Part shown: piece after piece, positions 7,744-16,297 of the stretch
How the letters are laid out: each line of letters opens with the position of its first letter
Numbering within the stretch: the stretch's first letter is position 1
DNA from: Acidobacteriota bacterium
GTDB taxonomy: Bacteria; Acidobacteriota; Terriglobia; Acidiferrales; UBA7541
DNA: 46,717 bases
Assembly (NCBI GenBank): GCA_003223245.1
Contig: QHYI01000123.1
Location: 1-46,717 of the forward strand
Direction of reading: 5' to 3'
The notes under the pieces: generated by a model
Databases searched by the model: none
What the model was told of the DNA's origin: nothing
Seen by the model: only the letters and a program-made list of their open reading frames with translations
Translations under genes and position numbers: made by a program

Positions 7744-9255
7744 ATGAACGAAAAAATCAAAAAAGCCTCGCGGCACATGAATCAGAACGAAGGCCTGATC
7801 TTCGAGAAATCGTCCCCGGGCAAGCGCGCGTTCGAATTGCCGCCGCCCGACGTGCCAAAAGCGGACCCGGCAAAGGCGCTTGGTGCGCATCATCGGCGGG
7901 AAGGCGTCGAAGGTTTTCCGGAAGTCAGCGAAATCGAGGTGATTCGCCATTTCACGCGGCTTTCTACCTGGAACCACGCCATTGATCTGGGCATGTATCC
8001 GCTCGGTTCTTGCACCATGAAGTACAACCCGCGCGTAAATGAATTCGTGGCGCGGCTCGAAGGAATCGCTACGGAGCATCCGTATCAGCCGCAGGACCTC
8101 TCGCAAGGCTGCCTGAAAATTATGCGCCTGCTGGAGAAGTGCTTGCTGGAAATCACCGGCATGGATGCCATCACCTTGCAGCCGGCGGCGGGAGCGCAAG
8201 GTGAACTTACTGGCTTGCTGCTGATTCGCGCGTACCTACAGAAACAGGGCAATCCGCGCAAGAAAGTGCTGATCCCCGATTCTGCGCACGGCACAAATCC
8301 GGCGACGGCGGTGATCGCGGGATATGAGGTTCAAAACATCAAGTCGAGCGTCAACGGACAGATGGACATAGAAAATCTACGCCGGGTGGTAAACCAAGAC
8401 GTCGCAGCGCTGATGATCACGAACCCTTCGACCCTGGGAATTTACGAGCAGCACCTTCCTCATGTTGCCGAGATTCTGCACACCCAAGGCGCGCTGCTAT
8501 ACATGGACGGCGCCAATATGAACGCGCTCGCCGGGATCACGCGGCCGGGCGATCTCGGCGTGGACGTCATGCACCTCAATTTGCACAAGACGTTTTCGAC
8601 GCCGCACGGCGGTGGCGGGCCAGGGGCTGGACCCGTGGCGATGAAGAAAATCCTCGAGCCGTTCCGCCCGGTGCCCATCCTCGTGGAAAAAGAGGGCGGC
8701 CGATTGGCACTGGAGCCGGTGCGGCCGGAGTCCATTGGTAGAGTGAAAGCGTTCAGCAGCAATTTTGGCGTGCTGGTTCGCGCGCTCGCCTACATCCTTG
8801 CGTACGGTCCGGGCGTGCGCCAGGCCACCGAAGACGCAGTACTGAACGCGAACTACATTCGAAAGCATCTTGAAGGGGTTTACGAACTGCCGTATTCCCT
8901 GCCTTCGATGCATGAGGTCGTGTTCAGCGACGCCATTCAAAAGAAAAACGGCGTGAACACCATGGATATCGCCAAGCGGCTGATTGACTATGGATTTCAT
9001 CCCTATACCACGGCGTTTCCGTTGATTGTTCCCGGCGCGCTGATGATCGAGCCGACGGAATCCGAGTCCCGGGAAGAGTGCGACCTATTCATTGATGCGA
9101 TGAAATCCATCGCAGAAGAGGCTGCGACGGAACCCGAAATCGTGAAGGCGGCACCTCACACTACGCGCGTGCGGCGGCTGGATGAAGTCGGCGCGGCGCG
9201 CAAGCCTGTCTTGCGCTGGAAGCCCGCTGCGCCGCGCAGCACCGCTGCGGATTAG
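7744..9255 (+). CDS. gcvPB: Glycine dehydrogenase (decarboxylating) subunit 2
   Basis: This is the PLP-bearing half of the split P protein. The 503 residues carry the GSCTMKYNPR motif near residue 90, QPAAGAQGELTG, the DSAHGTNPATA loop and the PLP-binding segment LNLHKTFSTPHGGGGPGAGP, with the Schiff-base lysine at K282. A GGAAG stands before the ATG at 7744. The C-terminal 25-30 residues are Arg/Ala/Pro-rich and look like a lineage-specific tail. It is the last gene of the gcv operon; dihydrolipoyl dehydrogenase is not in the window. Confidence 0.96.
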   Translation: MNEKIKKASRHMNQNEGLIFEKSSPGKRAFELPPPDVPKADPAKALGAHHRREGVEGFPEVSEIEVIRHFTRLSTWNHAIDLGMYPLGSCTMKYNPRVNEFVARLEGIATEHPYQPQDLSQGCLKIMRLLEKCLLEITGMDAITLQPAAGAQGELTGLLLIRAYLQKQGNPRKKVLIPDSAHGTNPATAVIAGYEVQNIKSSVNGQMDIENLRRVVNQDVAALMITNPSTLGIYEQHLPHVAEILHTQGALLYMDGANMNALAGITRPGDLGVDVMHLNLHKTFSTPHGGGGPGAGPVAMKKILEPFRPVPILVEKEGGRLALEPVRPESIGRVKAFSSNFGVLVRALAYILAYGPGVRQATEDAVLNANYIRKHLEGVYELPYSLPSMHEVVFSDAIQKKNGVNTMDIAKRLIDYGFHPYTTAFPLIVPGALMIEPTESESREECDLFIDAMKSIAEEAATEPEIVKAAPHTTRVRRLDEVGAARKPVLRWKPAAPRSTAAD

Positions 9256-9405
9256 CCGCTGGCGCGATTACCTTAATTTCGCAGAAAATCCGCTTCTTTC
9301 CGTCTATTTGCAAGAACGCACAGCAAATCGCGTCAGTTAGCTTGCATCTTTTCTGCTTCTGATAAACTGACATGCACTTCTTTCTCCTCGAAGATCGAAG
9401 AAAGC

Positions 9406-11112
9406 ATGAAATTCGAAATCGAAGACTGGCTACCCAAATCTGTAATCCTGCTGCGTCATTACGACCGGCACAAATTCGTCTCGGATTTGATTGCCGGGGT
9501 CACCGTGGGGCTAGTGGCGCTGCCACTGGCGATGGCGTTTGCGATCGCGTCGGGCGTACCACCACAAGCCGGGTTGTACTGCGCGATGGTCACAGGCTTT
9601 TTGATTTCGGCTCTCGGGGGCTCAAAAACGCAAATTGGCGGCCCGACGGGCGCTTTCGTCGTGGTCGTCGCAGGAATCATCGCCAAACACGGCATCGCCG
9701 GCTTGTTTATGTGCACGATGATGGCGGGTGTGCTGCTAGTACTGCTTGGAATCACTGGCATGGGCACGCTGGTGAAGTATTTCCCACGGCCAGTGGTGGT
9801 CGGCTTCACCAACGGAATCGCCATTCTCATTGCCAGCACGCAAATCCGCGACTTTTTCGGCTTGAAAATGGATCACGTCCCGGGCGACTTCTTTCATCGC
9901 ATGAAGGCGTTGGCCTTAGCGTGGAACACGTTCTCCATGCCCTCGACCGCGGTTTCCATCCTTTCGATTGCGGTGATGATTTTCTGCTTGAAGTACGCCA
10001 AGCAAATACCGGGAGCGATCCTGGTCACTTTCGGAGCAACCGCCGCGGTCGTTCTCTTCCACATGAACGTGGAAACCATCGGAACGCGCTTTGGGGGCAT
10101 TCCCAAAGGTCTCCCGACGATTGTCATTCCGCAATTTCATTACGACATCTTCCGGCAACTGCTCTCTTCTGCGTTCACGGTAGCGATGCTGGGGGCGATC
10201 GAATCGCTCATGTCGGCTGTCGTGTCGGATCGTATGAGCAACGACAAGCACAATCCCAATATGGAATTGATCGGCCAGGGCGTAGCGAACATCCTTTCGC
10301 CTCTGTTTGGCGGATTGCCCGCCACGGGTGCGATTGCGCGCACCGCCACCAACGTCCGTTCCGGAGCGAAAACGCCCGTTGCCGGAATGATTCACGCACT
10401 CACGCTGCTGGGGATCATTCTCTTCGCCGCGCCCCTGGTGAAAAGTGTGCCGCTCGCGGCGCTGGCTTCGATTCTGATGATCGTCGCCTACAACATGGGT
10501 GACTGGGAGGAAATTCCGGAAATCCTGAAACTGAGCGCGGCGGATATTACGGTGTGGCTGCTGACAATGACGCTGACTGTAGTAGCCGACCTAACGTTTG
10601 CGGTCGAAGTGGGAATGGTGCTCGCGGCGCTGATGTTCATTCGCAAGGTTTCGCGAACCACCACCGTGAGCCCCGTCACTAAGGATTACGTTGAAGACAG
10701 CCGCGTCCACGTGCTGCAGGGCAAGGACATCCCGGACTATGTAATTGTTTACCGCATTCACGGGCCGTTTCTGTTTGGCGCGACGGACAAGTTTGCGGAT
10801 ATTCTCCACCACCTCGACAAGCTCCCGCCCATCATCATTCTGCGTTTAAGAAACATGACCGCGATTGACGCCACCGGGCTCGGCGCGATTCGCGACCTCG
10901 CCGATACGGTGCACGAGTCGGGGCGTTCCCTGCTGCTTTGCGGCGCTCGAGAGCAACCTTCGCAATTAATGAAGCAAGCGGAGTTCGAGCGCCATGTGAG
11001 CGCGGAAAACATTTGCGGAAGTATCACCGAAGCCCTGGAACGCGCGGCGGAAATTCACCGTTCGCAGGACGCAGGCAAAACGGCGGAAGAGTTCCTCCCA
11101 AGCCGCTGCTAG
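9406..11112 (+). CDS. SulP-family anion transporter with STAS domain
   Basis: A 568-residue inner-membrane protein of the SulP/SLC26 family. The transmembrane part (about residues 20-410) starts with the family signature around SDLIAGVTVGLVALPLAMAFAIASGVPPQAGLY and continues with GSKTQIGGPTGAFVV, GFTNGIAILIA and GGLPATGAIARTATNVRSGAKTPVAG. The C-terminal STAS domain (about 445-555) has LRNMTAIDATGLGAI, the conserved loop before the phosphorylatable-Ser region of anti-sigma-antagonist folds. Substrates in the family are sulfate, bicarbonate or other anions; nothing nearby (no sulfate assimilation or carbonic anhydrase gene) decides which. The ATG at 9406 has GAAGAAAG before it. The 150 bases upstream hold no clear hairpin after gcvPB. 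Confidence 0.92.
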   Translation: MKFEIEDWLPKSVILLRHYDRHKFVSDLIAGVTVGLVALPLAMAFAIASGVPPQAGLYCAMVTGFLISALGGSKTQIGGPTGAFVVVVAGIIAKHGIAGLFMCTMMAGVLLVLLGITGMGTLVKYFPRPVVVGFTNGIAILIASTQIRDFFGLKMDHVPGDFFHRMKALALAWNTFSMPSTAVSILSIAVMIFCLKYAKQIPGAILVTFGATAAVVLFHMNVETIGTRFGGIPKGLPTIVIPQFHYDIFRQLLSSAFTVAMLGAIESLMSAVVSDRMSNDKHNPNMELIGQGVANILSPLFGGLPATGAIARTATNVRSGAKTPVAGMIHALTLLGIILFAAPLVKSVPLAALASILMIVAYNMGDWEEIPEILKLSAADITVWLLTMTLTVVADLTFAVEVGMVLAALMFIRKVSRTTTVSPVTKDYVEDSRVHVLQGKDIPDYVIVYRIHGPFLFGATDKFADILHHLDKLPPIIILRLRNMTAIDATGLGAIRDLADTVHESGRSLLLCGAREQPSQLMKQAEFERHVSAENICGSITEALERAAEIHRSQDAGKTAEEFLPSRC

Positions 11113-11120
11113 TACGCGCC

Positions 11121-11143
11121 CAAGCACCTATTTGGCTTGTTTT
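11121..11143 (+). terminator. Possible weak terminator after the SulP gene
   Basis: CAAGC and GCTTG form a 5-base stem with a 9-base loop, followed by TTTT, 9 bases after the SulP stop codon. The stem is short, so this is tentative. Confidence 0.35.
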
Positions 11144-11277
11144 GAGAGCTCCAGTACTCGACTTCTCCGATTCATTAAGCCGACAAACTCCGTTTTCTCT
11201 CCTGTAACACAGCACTCCTAATGTCTACCGGGGAAACGCTGGTTTCCATTTGTTTCCCCAATCAAAAGGAGACCGAC

Positions 11278-13035
11278 TTGAAACAAAACTTTCTGGCTGT
11301 CGCCCTGTCTCTTGGATTGATCGGAGCCACTGTCCCGGCTTCCGCACAAAACGTCAGCGGGTCCAATATTAAGCACGTTTTGCTCGTCAGCATTGATGGC
11401 ATGCATGCGGTTGATTATGAGAATTGCGTGGCATCGAAGACTTGTCCAAATCTGGCCGCACTCGGCAAGACCGGAGTCAACTACACACGCACGACCACCT
11501 CGAGGCCGTCCGACTCGTTTCCCGGCCTGATGGCACTCGTGACCGGTGGGAGTCCGCGAACGGTCGGCGCATTCTACGACGTGGCTTACGATCGCGTTCT
11601 GGCGCCACCGAAGATTGCTACAGGCAACGGATTGCCGGCCGGAAGCTGCCTCGAGGGACAAATCAACGGGACGCAGACCGAATACGAGGAAGGCGTTGAA
11701 ATCGACCAGACGCAACTCAACGGCGGCTTTTCCGGATACTCCCCCATTGACGGCGGAGTGAAATCCATTGATCCCAACAAGCTCGAACGCGATCCGTTTA
11801 ACGGCTGCAAGCCGGTTTATCCCTGGAACTTCATCCGCACCAACACGATTTACGGCGTGATCCACGCCGCTGGCGGCTACACAGCGTGGTCGGACAAGCA
11901 CGCTGTTTACGCTGTTGTTTCGGGCCCCACCGGAACCGATCAGCCCAGCAACGTGGATGATTACTATTCTCCGGAAGTCAACTCCAATAAGATGCCGCTC
12001 CCTGGCCTGACTACGGCGGGAACCAACTACAAATGCGCCAACGTCGTAATGGACGGGAATGATTGGACGACCGATTTCGATGCCATCCAATGCTATGACC
12101 AGTTGAAAGTCAACGCCGTGGTGAACCAGATCAACGGCAAGAACCATCTCGGTACGAGCAATGCCCCAGTCCCTGTGATCTTGGGCATGAACTTCCAGGC
12201 GGTTAGCGTCGGCGAGAAGCTCGTTAGTCCCGCAGCTCTGCCCGCCGACCGAAGCGACATCAACTCAGGTGGTTATGAGGATGCCCAGGGTACGCCCAGA
12301 CCCCTCATGATGAAGGAAATCGTATTCGTGGATGGGGCGATCGGGCAGATGGTGTCTGCGCTCAAACACGAAGGTCTTCTGGATTCGACCGCCATCATCA
12401 TCACCGCAAAGCACGGGCAGTCGCCGATCGACCCGAATCGCTTCTTCCCGATTCCTGGGAAGACCAACAACGGTGAGCCGCCCTCCGCCGTGCTCCTGCC
12501 CCCTAATCCCAACCTTTTGCCTGCAGTTTATAGCGATCCGACCAACGGTCTCGGAATAGCTGAGGACGACATCTCCCAAATCTGGTTGGCAAATTCAAGC
12601 CAGACCGGGAATGCAGTGGCGGCTCTCGAGAATGCCGCGACGGCGATCGGACTAGGCCAGATCTACTACGGCTCCTCGCTGAACACACTGTTTAACCGGC
12701 CTGGCGTGCCGGACCACCCTGGCCCCTGCTGCCAGCTTCGAGAAGGGGGCGACCCGCGTACACCCGACATCGTCGTGATTCCAAACGTCGGCGTGGTCTA
12801 TACCGGCGGCGACAAAAAGCAGTCCGAACACGGCGGCTACGCATGGGACGATACCAACGTGATGCTGTTGGTATCCAATCCTTCCTTTCCGGCACGCACC
12901 ATCCACAGCTTCGTGGAAACCGCTCAGGTGGCTCCCACGATTCTGCAACTCCTGGGCCTGGATCCGAACGCCTTGGACGCTGTTAGGATGGAAGGGACCC
13001 CAGTGCTGCCGTCTCTCTTCGCCGGCGGAAACTGA
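11278..13035 (+). CDS. Secreted alkaline-phosphatase-superfamily protein (type I phosphodiesterase-like)
   Basis: The best start is TTG 11278, preceded by AAAAGGAG with 6 bases of spacing; it gives a signal peptide (LKQNFLAVALSLGLIGATVPASAQ) and a protein of 585 residues. An upstream in-frame ATG at 11221 would bury the signal. The AP-superfamily core is visible: LLVSIDGMH (metal-ligand Asp), SRPSDSFPGLMALVTGG (nucleophile region, here Ser), the DGAIGQMVSALKHEGLLDST helix, ITAKHGQSPID, and a late EHGGYAW with the final His. At the usual SDHG motif Asp is replaced by Lys (AKHG). The usual D-x-x-x-H pair appears replaced in the ILGMNFQAVSV segment. It may be a distinct subfamily with altered metal binding. 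It converges on the M48 protease gene across a shared terminator. Confidence 0.8.
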   Translation: MKQNFLAVALSLGLIGATVPASAQNVSGSNIKHVLLVSIDGMHAVDYENCVASKTCPNLAALGKTGVNYTRTTTSRPSDSFPGLMALVTGGSPRTVGAFYDVAYDRVLAPPKIATGNGLPAGSCLEGQINGTQTEYEEGVEIDQTQLNGGFSGYSPIDGGVKSIDPNKLERDPFNGCKPVYPWNFIRTNTIYGVIHAAGGYTAWSDKHAVYAVVSGPTGTDQPSNVDDYYSPEVNSNKMPLPGLTTAGTNYKCANVVMDGNDWTTDFDAIQCYDQLKVNAVVNQINGKNHLGTSNAPVPVILGMNFQAVSVGEKLVSPAALPADRSDINSGGYEDAQGTPRPLMMKEIVFVDGAIGQMVSALKHEGLLDSTAIIITAKHGQSPIDPNRFFPIPGKTNNGEPPSAVLLPPNPNLLPAVYSDPTNGLGIAEDDISQIWLANSSQTGNAVAALENAATAIGLGQIYYGSSLNTLFNRPGVPDHPGPCCQLREGGDPRTPDIVVIPNVGVVYTGGDKKQSEHGGYAWDDTNVMLLVSNPSFPARTIHSFVETAQVAPTILQLLGLDPNALDAVRMEGTPVLPSLFAGGN

Positions 13036-13065
13036 TAATGGCTCAATCGAATGGAATGACAGCAA

Positions 13066-13094
13066 AAAGGGCGTTCCCAGCCGGAGCGCCCTTT
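13066..13094. terminator. Bidirectional terminator
   Basis: AAAGGGCG and CGCCCTTT form a perfect 8-base stem with a 13-base loop, A-rich on one side and T-rich on the other. It lies between the convergent phosphodiesterase-like and M48 protease genes and can serve both. Confidence 0.8.
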
Positions 13095-13137
13095 CTATTT
13101 CCGCCATCCCATGGCAGGCGACTGACGTCACTGTGAC

Positions 13138-14595
13138 TTACTTTGTGAAGCGCACGCTGTCGAGAATGGCGTTGAAGGTCTTGTCGTACTTTTCGTACGC
13201 AGACTGCGGAGCCACGCAAACGAAGGAGACCAACCCTTCGGGACGCAGCGTGGTGACGATCCAATCGGTTTCCTGCCCGCCCACGGGAGAATCGTTGCTG
13301 AGATACGTCGCGAGGCCGGGCTGGCCGTTTAGGCGCACGCGCTCCGGCTGGCGCGTGATTTTCATGTTGGGATTCGACTTTTGAAGTTCCTGAATGGCCT
13401 GCTGCGTGGCGTTGTTTAGGGCGTCCCAATCATTGGAATCGCCTGTGGCCTGGGCCACGCTCACGATAAGCCCGTACGCAAGCGCTGCATGACCCGTGCC
13501 ATCGTCCACCACACCGTCTTCGGGAGCGAACGAAACGTTGTTGCCGCCGTTGTCGGCATACTTCTTCCAGTTGTCCGGATATTTCAGCGTGTAGGCACTC
13601 GCCTGATAAGCAGTGAAATTCCCCGAAGGAGGCGCCGGAGGTTTTGCCGCTCCCCGAGCGGCCGGCGTCAGCTTCTTCGCCGCCGGCAACGCCAGCACTT
13701 CGCGCTTGATGGCTTCGAATTCTGAAGAATCGCGCTTGGCGTTTGGCGGAGCCCCGCCTAGCTTGTCGATTTCCTCCTCTACGCGTTCTACGCGGTGCTC
13801 GGGGCTCGGATGGTCGGAGAAAAACTCCGGCGGATTCTTCCCTTTCCCCTCTGCTTCGAGCTTCTCGAAGAACTGCGCCATTGCCCGCGGATCGTAGCCG
13901 CTATCGTAAAGCACCTGCGTGCCCATCACGTCCGCCTGCGATTCGGCGCTTCGCGAGTAGCGCAGCAACACGCCCCCGGCGGCAAACGCGCCTAGCTTGC
14001 TCAAAAGCGCCCCACCGGTAGAGCCGCCAAGGATTCCATCGGCAATTCCAAGAACGCCGTTCGCAAACTCGGCTTTTGAGGCTTGATTTGTGCCGTGGCG
14101 CAGCGCAACGTGCGAAAGTTCATGCGCCATCACCGCAGCGAGCTGCGCTTCATTGTCGGCTACCTCGATGGCTCCGCGGTTGATGAACACATAACCGCCG
14201 GGCAAGGCAAACGCGTTGATGGCCTTGTCATTCACGCAATGAAATTCGAAAGGATACGGTACTCCGCCAGTAGGGAGCTTGGCTGCCAGCCGCATTCCGA
14301 GTTGCGTTAGATAAGCGTCGACTTTGGGCGCATTGCAGAGAGGCAATTGTCTCTCTGCATCGGTCGCGGCTTGCTTGCCCAACTGGATGTCTTGTTGCGG
14401 GGTGAACATGTTCCAGCCCGGCTTGAGCACGGTGCGCTGCGCAGATGCCGCCGGCGCGAGCAGAAAGCACAAAAGGGCTAGGCAGGCCCAGGTGGCATGG
14501 CCCCCGAGAGGCTGCCACGCCCGGAAGGAGCCCCTTCCTAACCCATATTCTTTCTTACTCCGCGCGTTCACACATGCCTCCGTAAACCGTTCCAA
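13138..14595 (-). CDS. Secreted M48-family zinc metalloprotease with C-terminal domain
   Basis: A 485-residue exported protein with a signal segment at about residues 33-53 (CLALLCFLLAPAASAQ); the true start may be later than 14595. The M48 peptidase domain (about 60-290) has the zinc motif HELSH at 158-162, in VMAHELSHVALRHG. The third ligand Glu is in SAESQADVMG, and DHPSPEHRVERV matches the M48C tail. Such BepA/Loi-like proteases act in the periplasm on misfolded outer-membrane proteins. After a Pro/Ala linker (about 315-345) comes a separate domain of roughly 140 residues (YTLKYPDNWKKYA, then ETDWIVTTLRPEG) that resembles PsbP-like or DUF1795-type folds; that identity is a guess. Confidence 0.88.
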   Translation of the reverse strand: MERFTEACVNARSKKEYGLGRGSFRAWQPLGGHATWACLALLCFLLAPAASAQRTVLKPGWNMFTPQQDIQLGKQAATDAERQLPLCNAPKVDAYLTQLGMRLAAKLPTGGVPYPFEFHCVNDKAINAFALPGGYVFINRGAIEVADNEAQLAAVMAHELSHVALRHGTNQASKAEFANGVLGIADGILGGSTGGALLSKLGAFAAGGVLLRYSRSAESQADVMGTQVLYDSGYDPRAMAQFFEKLEAEGKGKNPPEFFSDHPSPEHRVERVEEEIDKLGGAPPNAKRDSSEFEAIKREVLALPAAKKLTPAARGAAKPPAPPSGNFTAYQASAYTLKYPDNWKKYADNGGNNVSFAPEDGVVDDGTGHAALAYGLIVSVAQATGDSNDWDALNNATQQAIQELQKSNPNMKITRQPERVRLNGQPGLATYLSNDSPVGGQETDWIVTTLRPEGLVSFVCVAPQSAYEKYDKTFNAILDSVRFTK

Positions 14596-14650
14596 CCCTT
14601 CTCACAAGGAAATCTCTCGTTTCGGAATTACTTTAGCACTCGGGCGAGAC

Positions 14651-14687
14651 AAAAAGAAAAAGCCCAGGTGGCTGGGACACCCGGGCT
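14651..14687 (-). terminator. Rho-independent terminator after the downstream AAA+ gene
   Basis: On the reverse strand AGCCCGGGTG pairs with CACCTGGGCT (10 bases, one G-T pair) around a 7-base loop, followed by TTTTTCTTTTTG. It lies 29 bases after the stop of the second AAA+ gene and before the M48 gene, so the protease is a separate unit. Confidence 0.85.
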
Positions 14688-14715
14688 GGGGGGTAAAGCA
14701 AAGAGGAAACTCGAT

Positions 14716-15876
14716 TTAGCGAGCGACGCGCGGCGACGGCTCCGGAGAAGGGGTCGTGTTCGGCGCCTCGGCTGCCTTGCTTCGCGCGGCAACGGCGCGC
14801 GCAGCCGGCGGCGGCTCGGGCTTACGTGCCGGAATCGCGAGATTTTCGCCTTCACGGACAAAGGTCAAACGATTCTGTTCTTTGTTCCAGTCGATACAAA
14901 TGAGGTCGCCCAGGTGCACCTGCTCCGTGGCGAGCAGGTTGGCCAGGGGATAGACCACGTGGCGCTCAATGGCCCGCTTCAAGTGGCGCGCGCCGTAGCG
15001 CTGATCCGTGCCTTCCTCGAGCAGAAAATTGCGGCCCGGCTGGGTCACGCGGAAGAGGAACTGCCCTTTGGCAGTTTCCAGAACCCGCTCCTGCACCTGG
15101 GCCAGCTCAATTTCAAGAACTTGCTCCAATTGTTCGCGACGGAGAGGATGAAATACCACCACTTTGTCCAGGCGGTTCATGAATTCTGGCGAGAATTTGC
15201 GCCGCGCGGCTTCGACGGCCGTGCGCTCTACTTTTTGATCCAGTCCGGAGGCCGGTTTGTCGGCTGGCTGGACAAAGCCCATGCCACCCTGCATCAGTTG
15301 CGTAATCTCGCCGCCGCCAAGGTTCGAGGTCAGGAAAATGACCGTTTGGGAAAGGTCGACGCGGCGGTTATCGCCCAGTGTCAGCGTGGCCTTGTCCAAC
15401 ATACCCAGCAACAATTGCCAGAGAGCGTCGCTGGCCTTCTCGATTTCGTCGAAGAGCAGGAAGCTGAGCTTCAGCTTGTCCGTGTGGCAGGCAGCCAAAG
15501 CTTCCTGGGTGATCAAAGGGTGGGTCTCGCGGTGGCCGAGGTAGCCCGGAGGGGAGCCGATGAGCTTGGCAATCTCGTGGGAGTGTTGAAATTCGGCGCA
15601 ATCGACCTTGATGACCGCCCGGGCGTCCCCAAAGAGGATTTCGGCTGCCGCTTCCACGATGCGGGTCTTTCCTGAGCCCGTAGGGCCAAGGAAAAGGAGG
15701 TTGCCTACTGGGCGGCCGGGCGAGTTCAACCCGGCACAAAAGACCTGGTACATATCCACCAGGGACTGTATGCCTTCTTCCTGGCCGACGATCTTGGCGC
15801 GCAAGGACGCATGGAAATCCCGGGTGTCGTTGCTGCGGATACTTGGGTCCAGTTGATGACGAACAGCAGCTCTCAT
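14716..15876 (-). CDS. Single-ring Clp-type AAA+ ATPase, copy 2
   Basis: A AAA+ ATPase closely similar to the copy at 16298-17518; the start at 15876 has AGAAGGGG 8 bases upstream (an earlier in-frame ATG is at 15909). It keeps Walker A GPTGSGKT, the GSPPGYLGH pore loop, Walker B LLFDEIEKA, sensor 1 TSN, an arginine finger in FMNRLDKVV and sensor 2 GARHLKRAIE. At the position of the ClpA/ClpC ClpP-docking loop it reads GMGFVQP. It lacks the Clp N-domain and first ring, so it resembles a lone ClpB/ClpA D2. The C-terminal 50 residues are a Pro/Ala/Arg-rich tail that differs from copy 1. A terminator upstream and a promoter of its own suggest independent expression. Its substrate is unknown. Confidence 0.9.
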   Translation of the reverse strand: MRAAVRHQLDPSIRSNDTRDFHASLRAKIVGQEEGIQSLVDMYQVFCAGLNSPGRPVGNLLFLGPTGSGKTRIVEAAAEILFGDARAVIKVDCAEFQHSHEIAKLIGSPPGYLGHRETHPLITQEALAACHTDKLKLSFLLFDEIEKASDALWQLLLGMLDKATLTLGDNRRVDLSQTVIFLTSNLGGGEITQLMQGGMGFVQPADKPASGLDQKVERTAVEAARRKFSPEFMNRLDKVVVFHPLRREQLEQVLEIELAQVQERVLETAKGQFLFRVTQPGRNFLLEEGTDQRYGARHLKRAIERHVVYPLANLLATEQVHLGDLICIDWNKEQNRLTFVREGENLAIPARKPEPPPAARAVAARSKAAEAPNTTPSPEPSPRVAR

Positions 15877-15939
15877 CGCTTTGCCCCTTCTCCGCGTCTG
15901 TTCCCCCAAACGCGAACGCGCGTCTCAGGCTACGCACGA

Positions 15940-15968
15940 AAAATAAGATAGAGCATGGAGAGTGCCAA
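15940..15968 (-). promoter_or_regulatory. Promoter of AAA+ copy 2
   Basis: On the reverse strand TTGGCA (15963-15968) and TATTTT (15940-15945) are 17 bases apart, about 64 bases before the start at 15876. A GTGCGTAG half-site, like half of the palindrome upstream of the other AAA+ unit, lies immediately downstream of the -10. Confidence 0.5.
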
Positions 15969-16131
15969 TTCTTTTCTGCTTGTTGCTGAGGAGGAAACGC
16001 ACTGGTTTCAGTTAGATACAGGATTTCAAATTTTGTAGCGCGTCTCACTGCTTGAGATTACGCCCCAATTGAGTCAAGAATGAGAGAGCGATGCACAAGA
16101 GCAGAACATTTTGTGTCATGCGGCAAACGAC

Positions 16132-16150
16132 AAAAAGGGGCGGATTCCCC
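16132..16150 (-). terminator. Short terminator after AAA+ copy 1
   Basis: On the reverse strand GGGG-AATCCG-CCCC is followed directly by TTTTT. The stem is only 4 G-C pairs, but the T-run and its place about 150 bases after the copy 1 stop support a terminator. Confidence 0.55.
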
Positions 16151-16297
16151 GTTGCGCCCAGTCGCAGGCTCGAAAATTTCGAAGATGCTTCCTTTGCTCT
16201 TTACTGCGGCGTTCGCAGCCTGGGCTCTTATTGACTCCCCGACTCTCCTCGTCACCAGCTAAAGTCTTACTTTAAGAGATTTGCGCCGTTAAAGGCA

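Larger units (their letters stand above)
15877..16297. other. Intergenic region between the two AAA+ genes
   Basis: No credible gene is seen in about 420 bases. It holds the ribosome-binding site and promoter of copy 2, a terminator for copy 1 (16132-16150) and a short inverted repeat TAAAGT-CTT-ACTTTA (16260-16274) just after the copy 1 stop. It is more AT-rich than the flanking genes. Confidence 0.7.

Noticed and set aside
11218-12147. Long reverse-strand open frame opposite the phosphodiesterase-like gene
   Set aside because: No family motif; it lies wholly antisense to a gene with signal peptide, motifs and a good ribosome-binding site.
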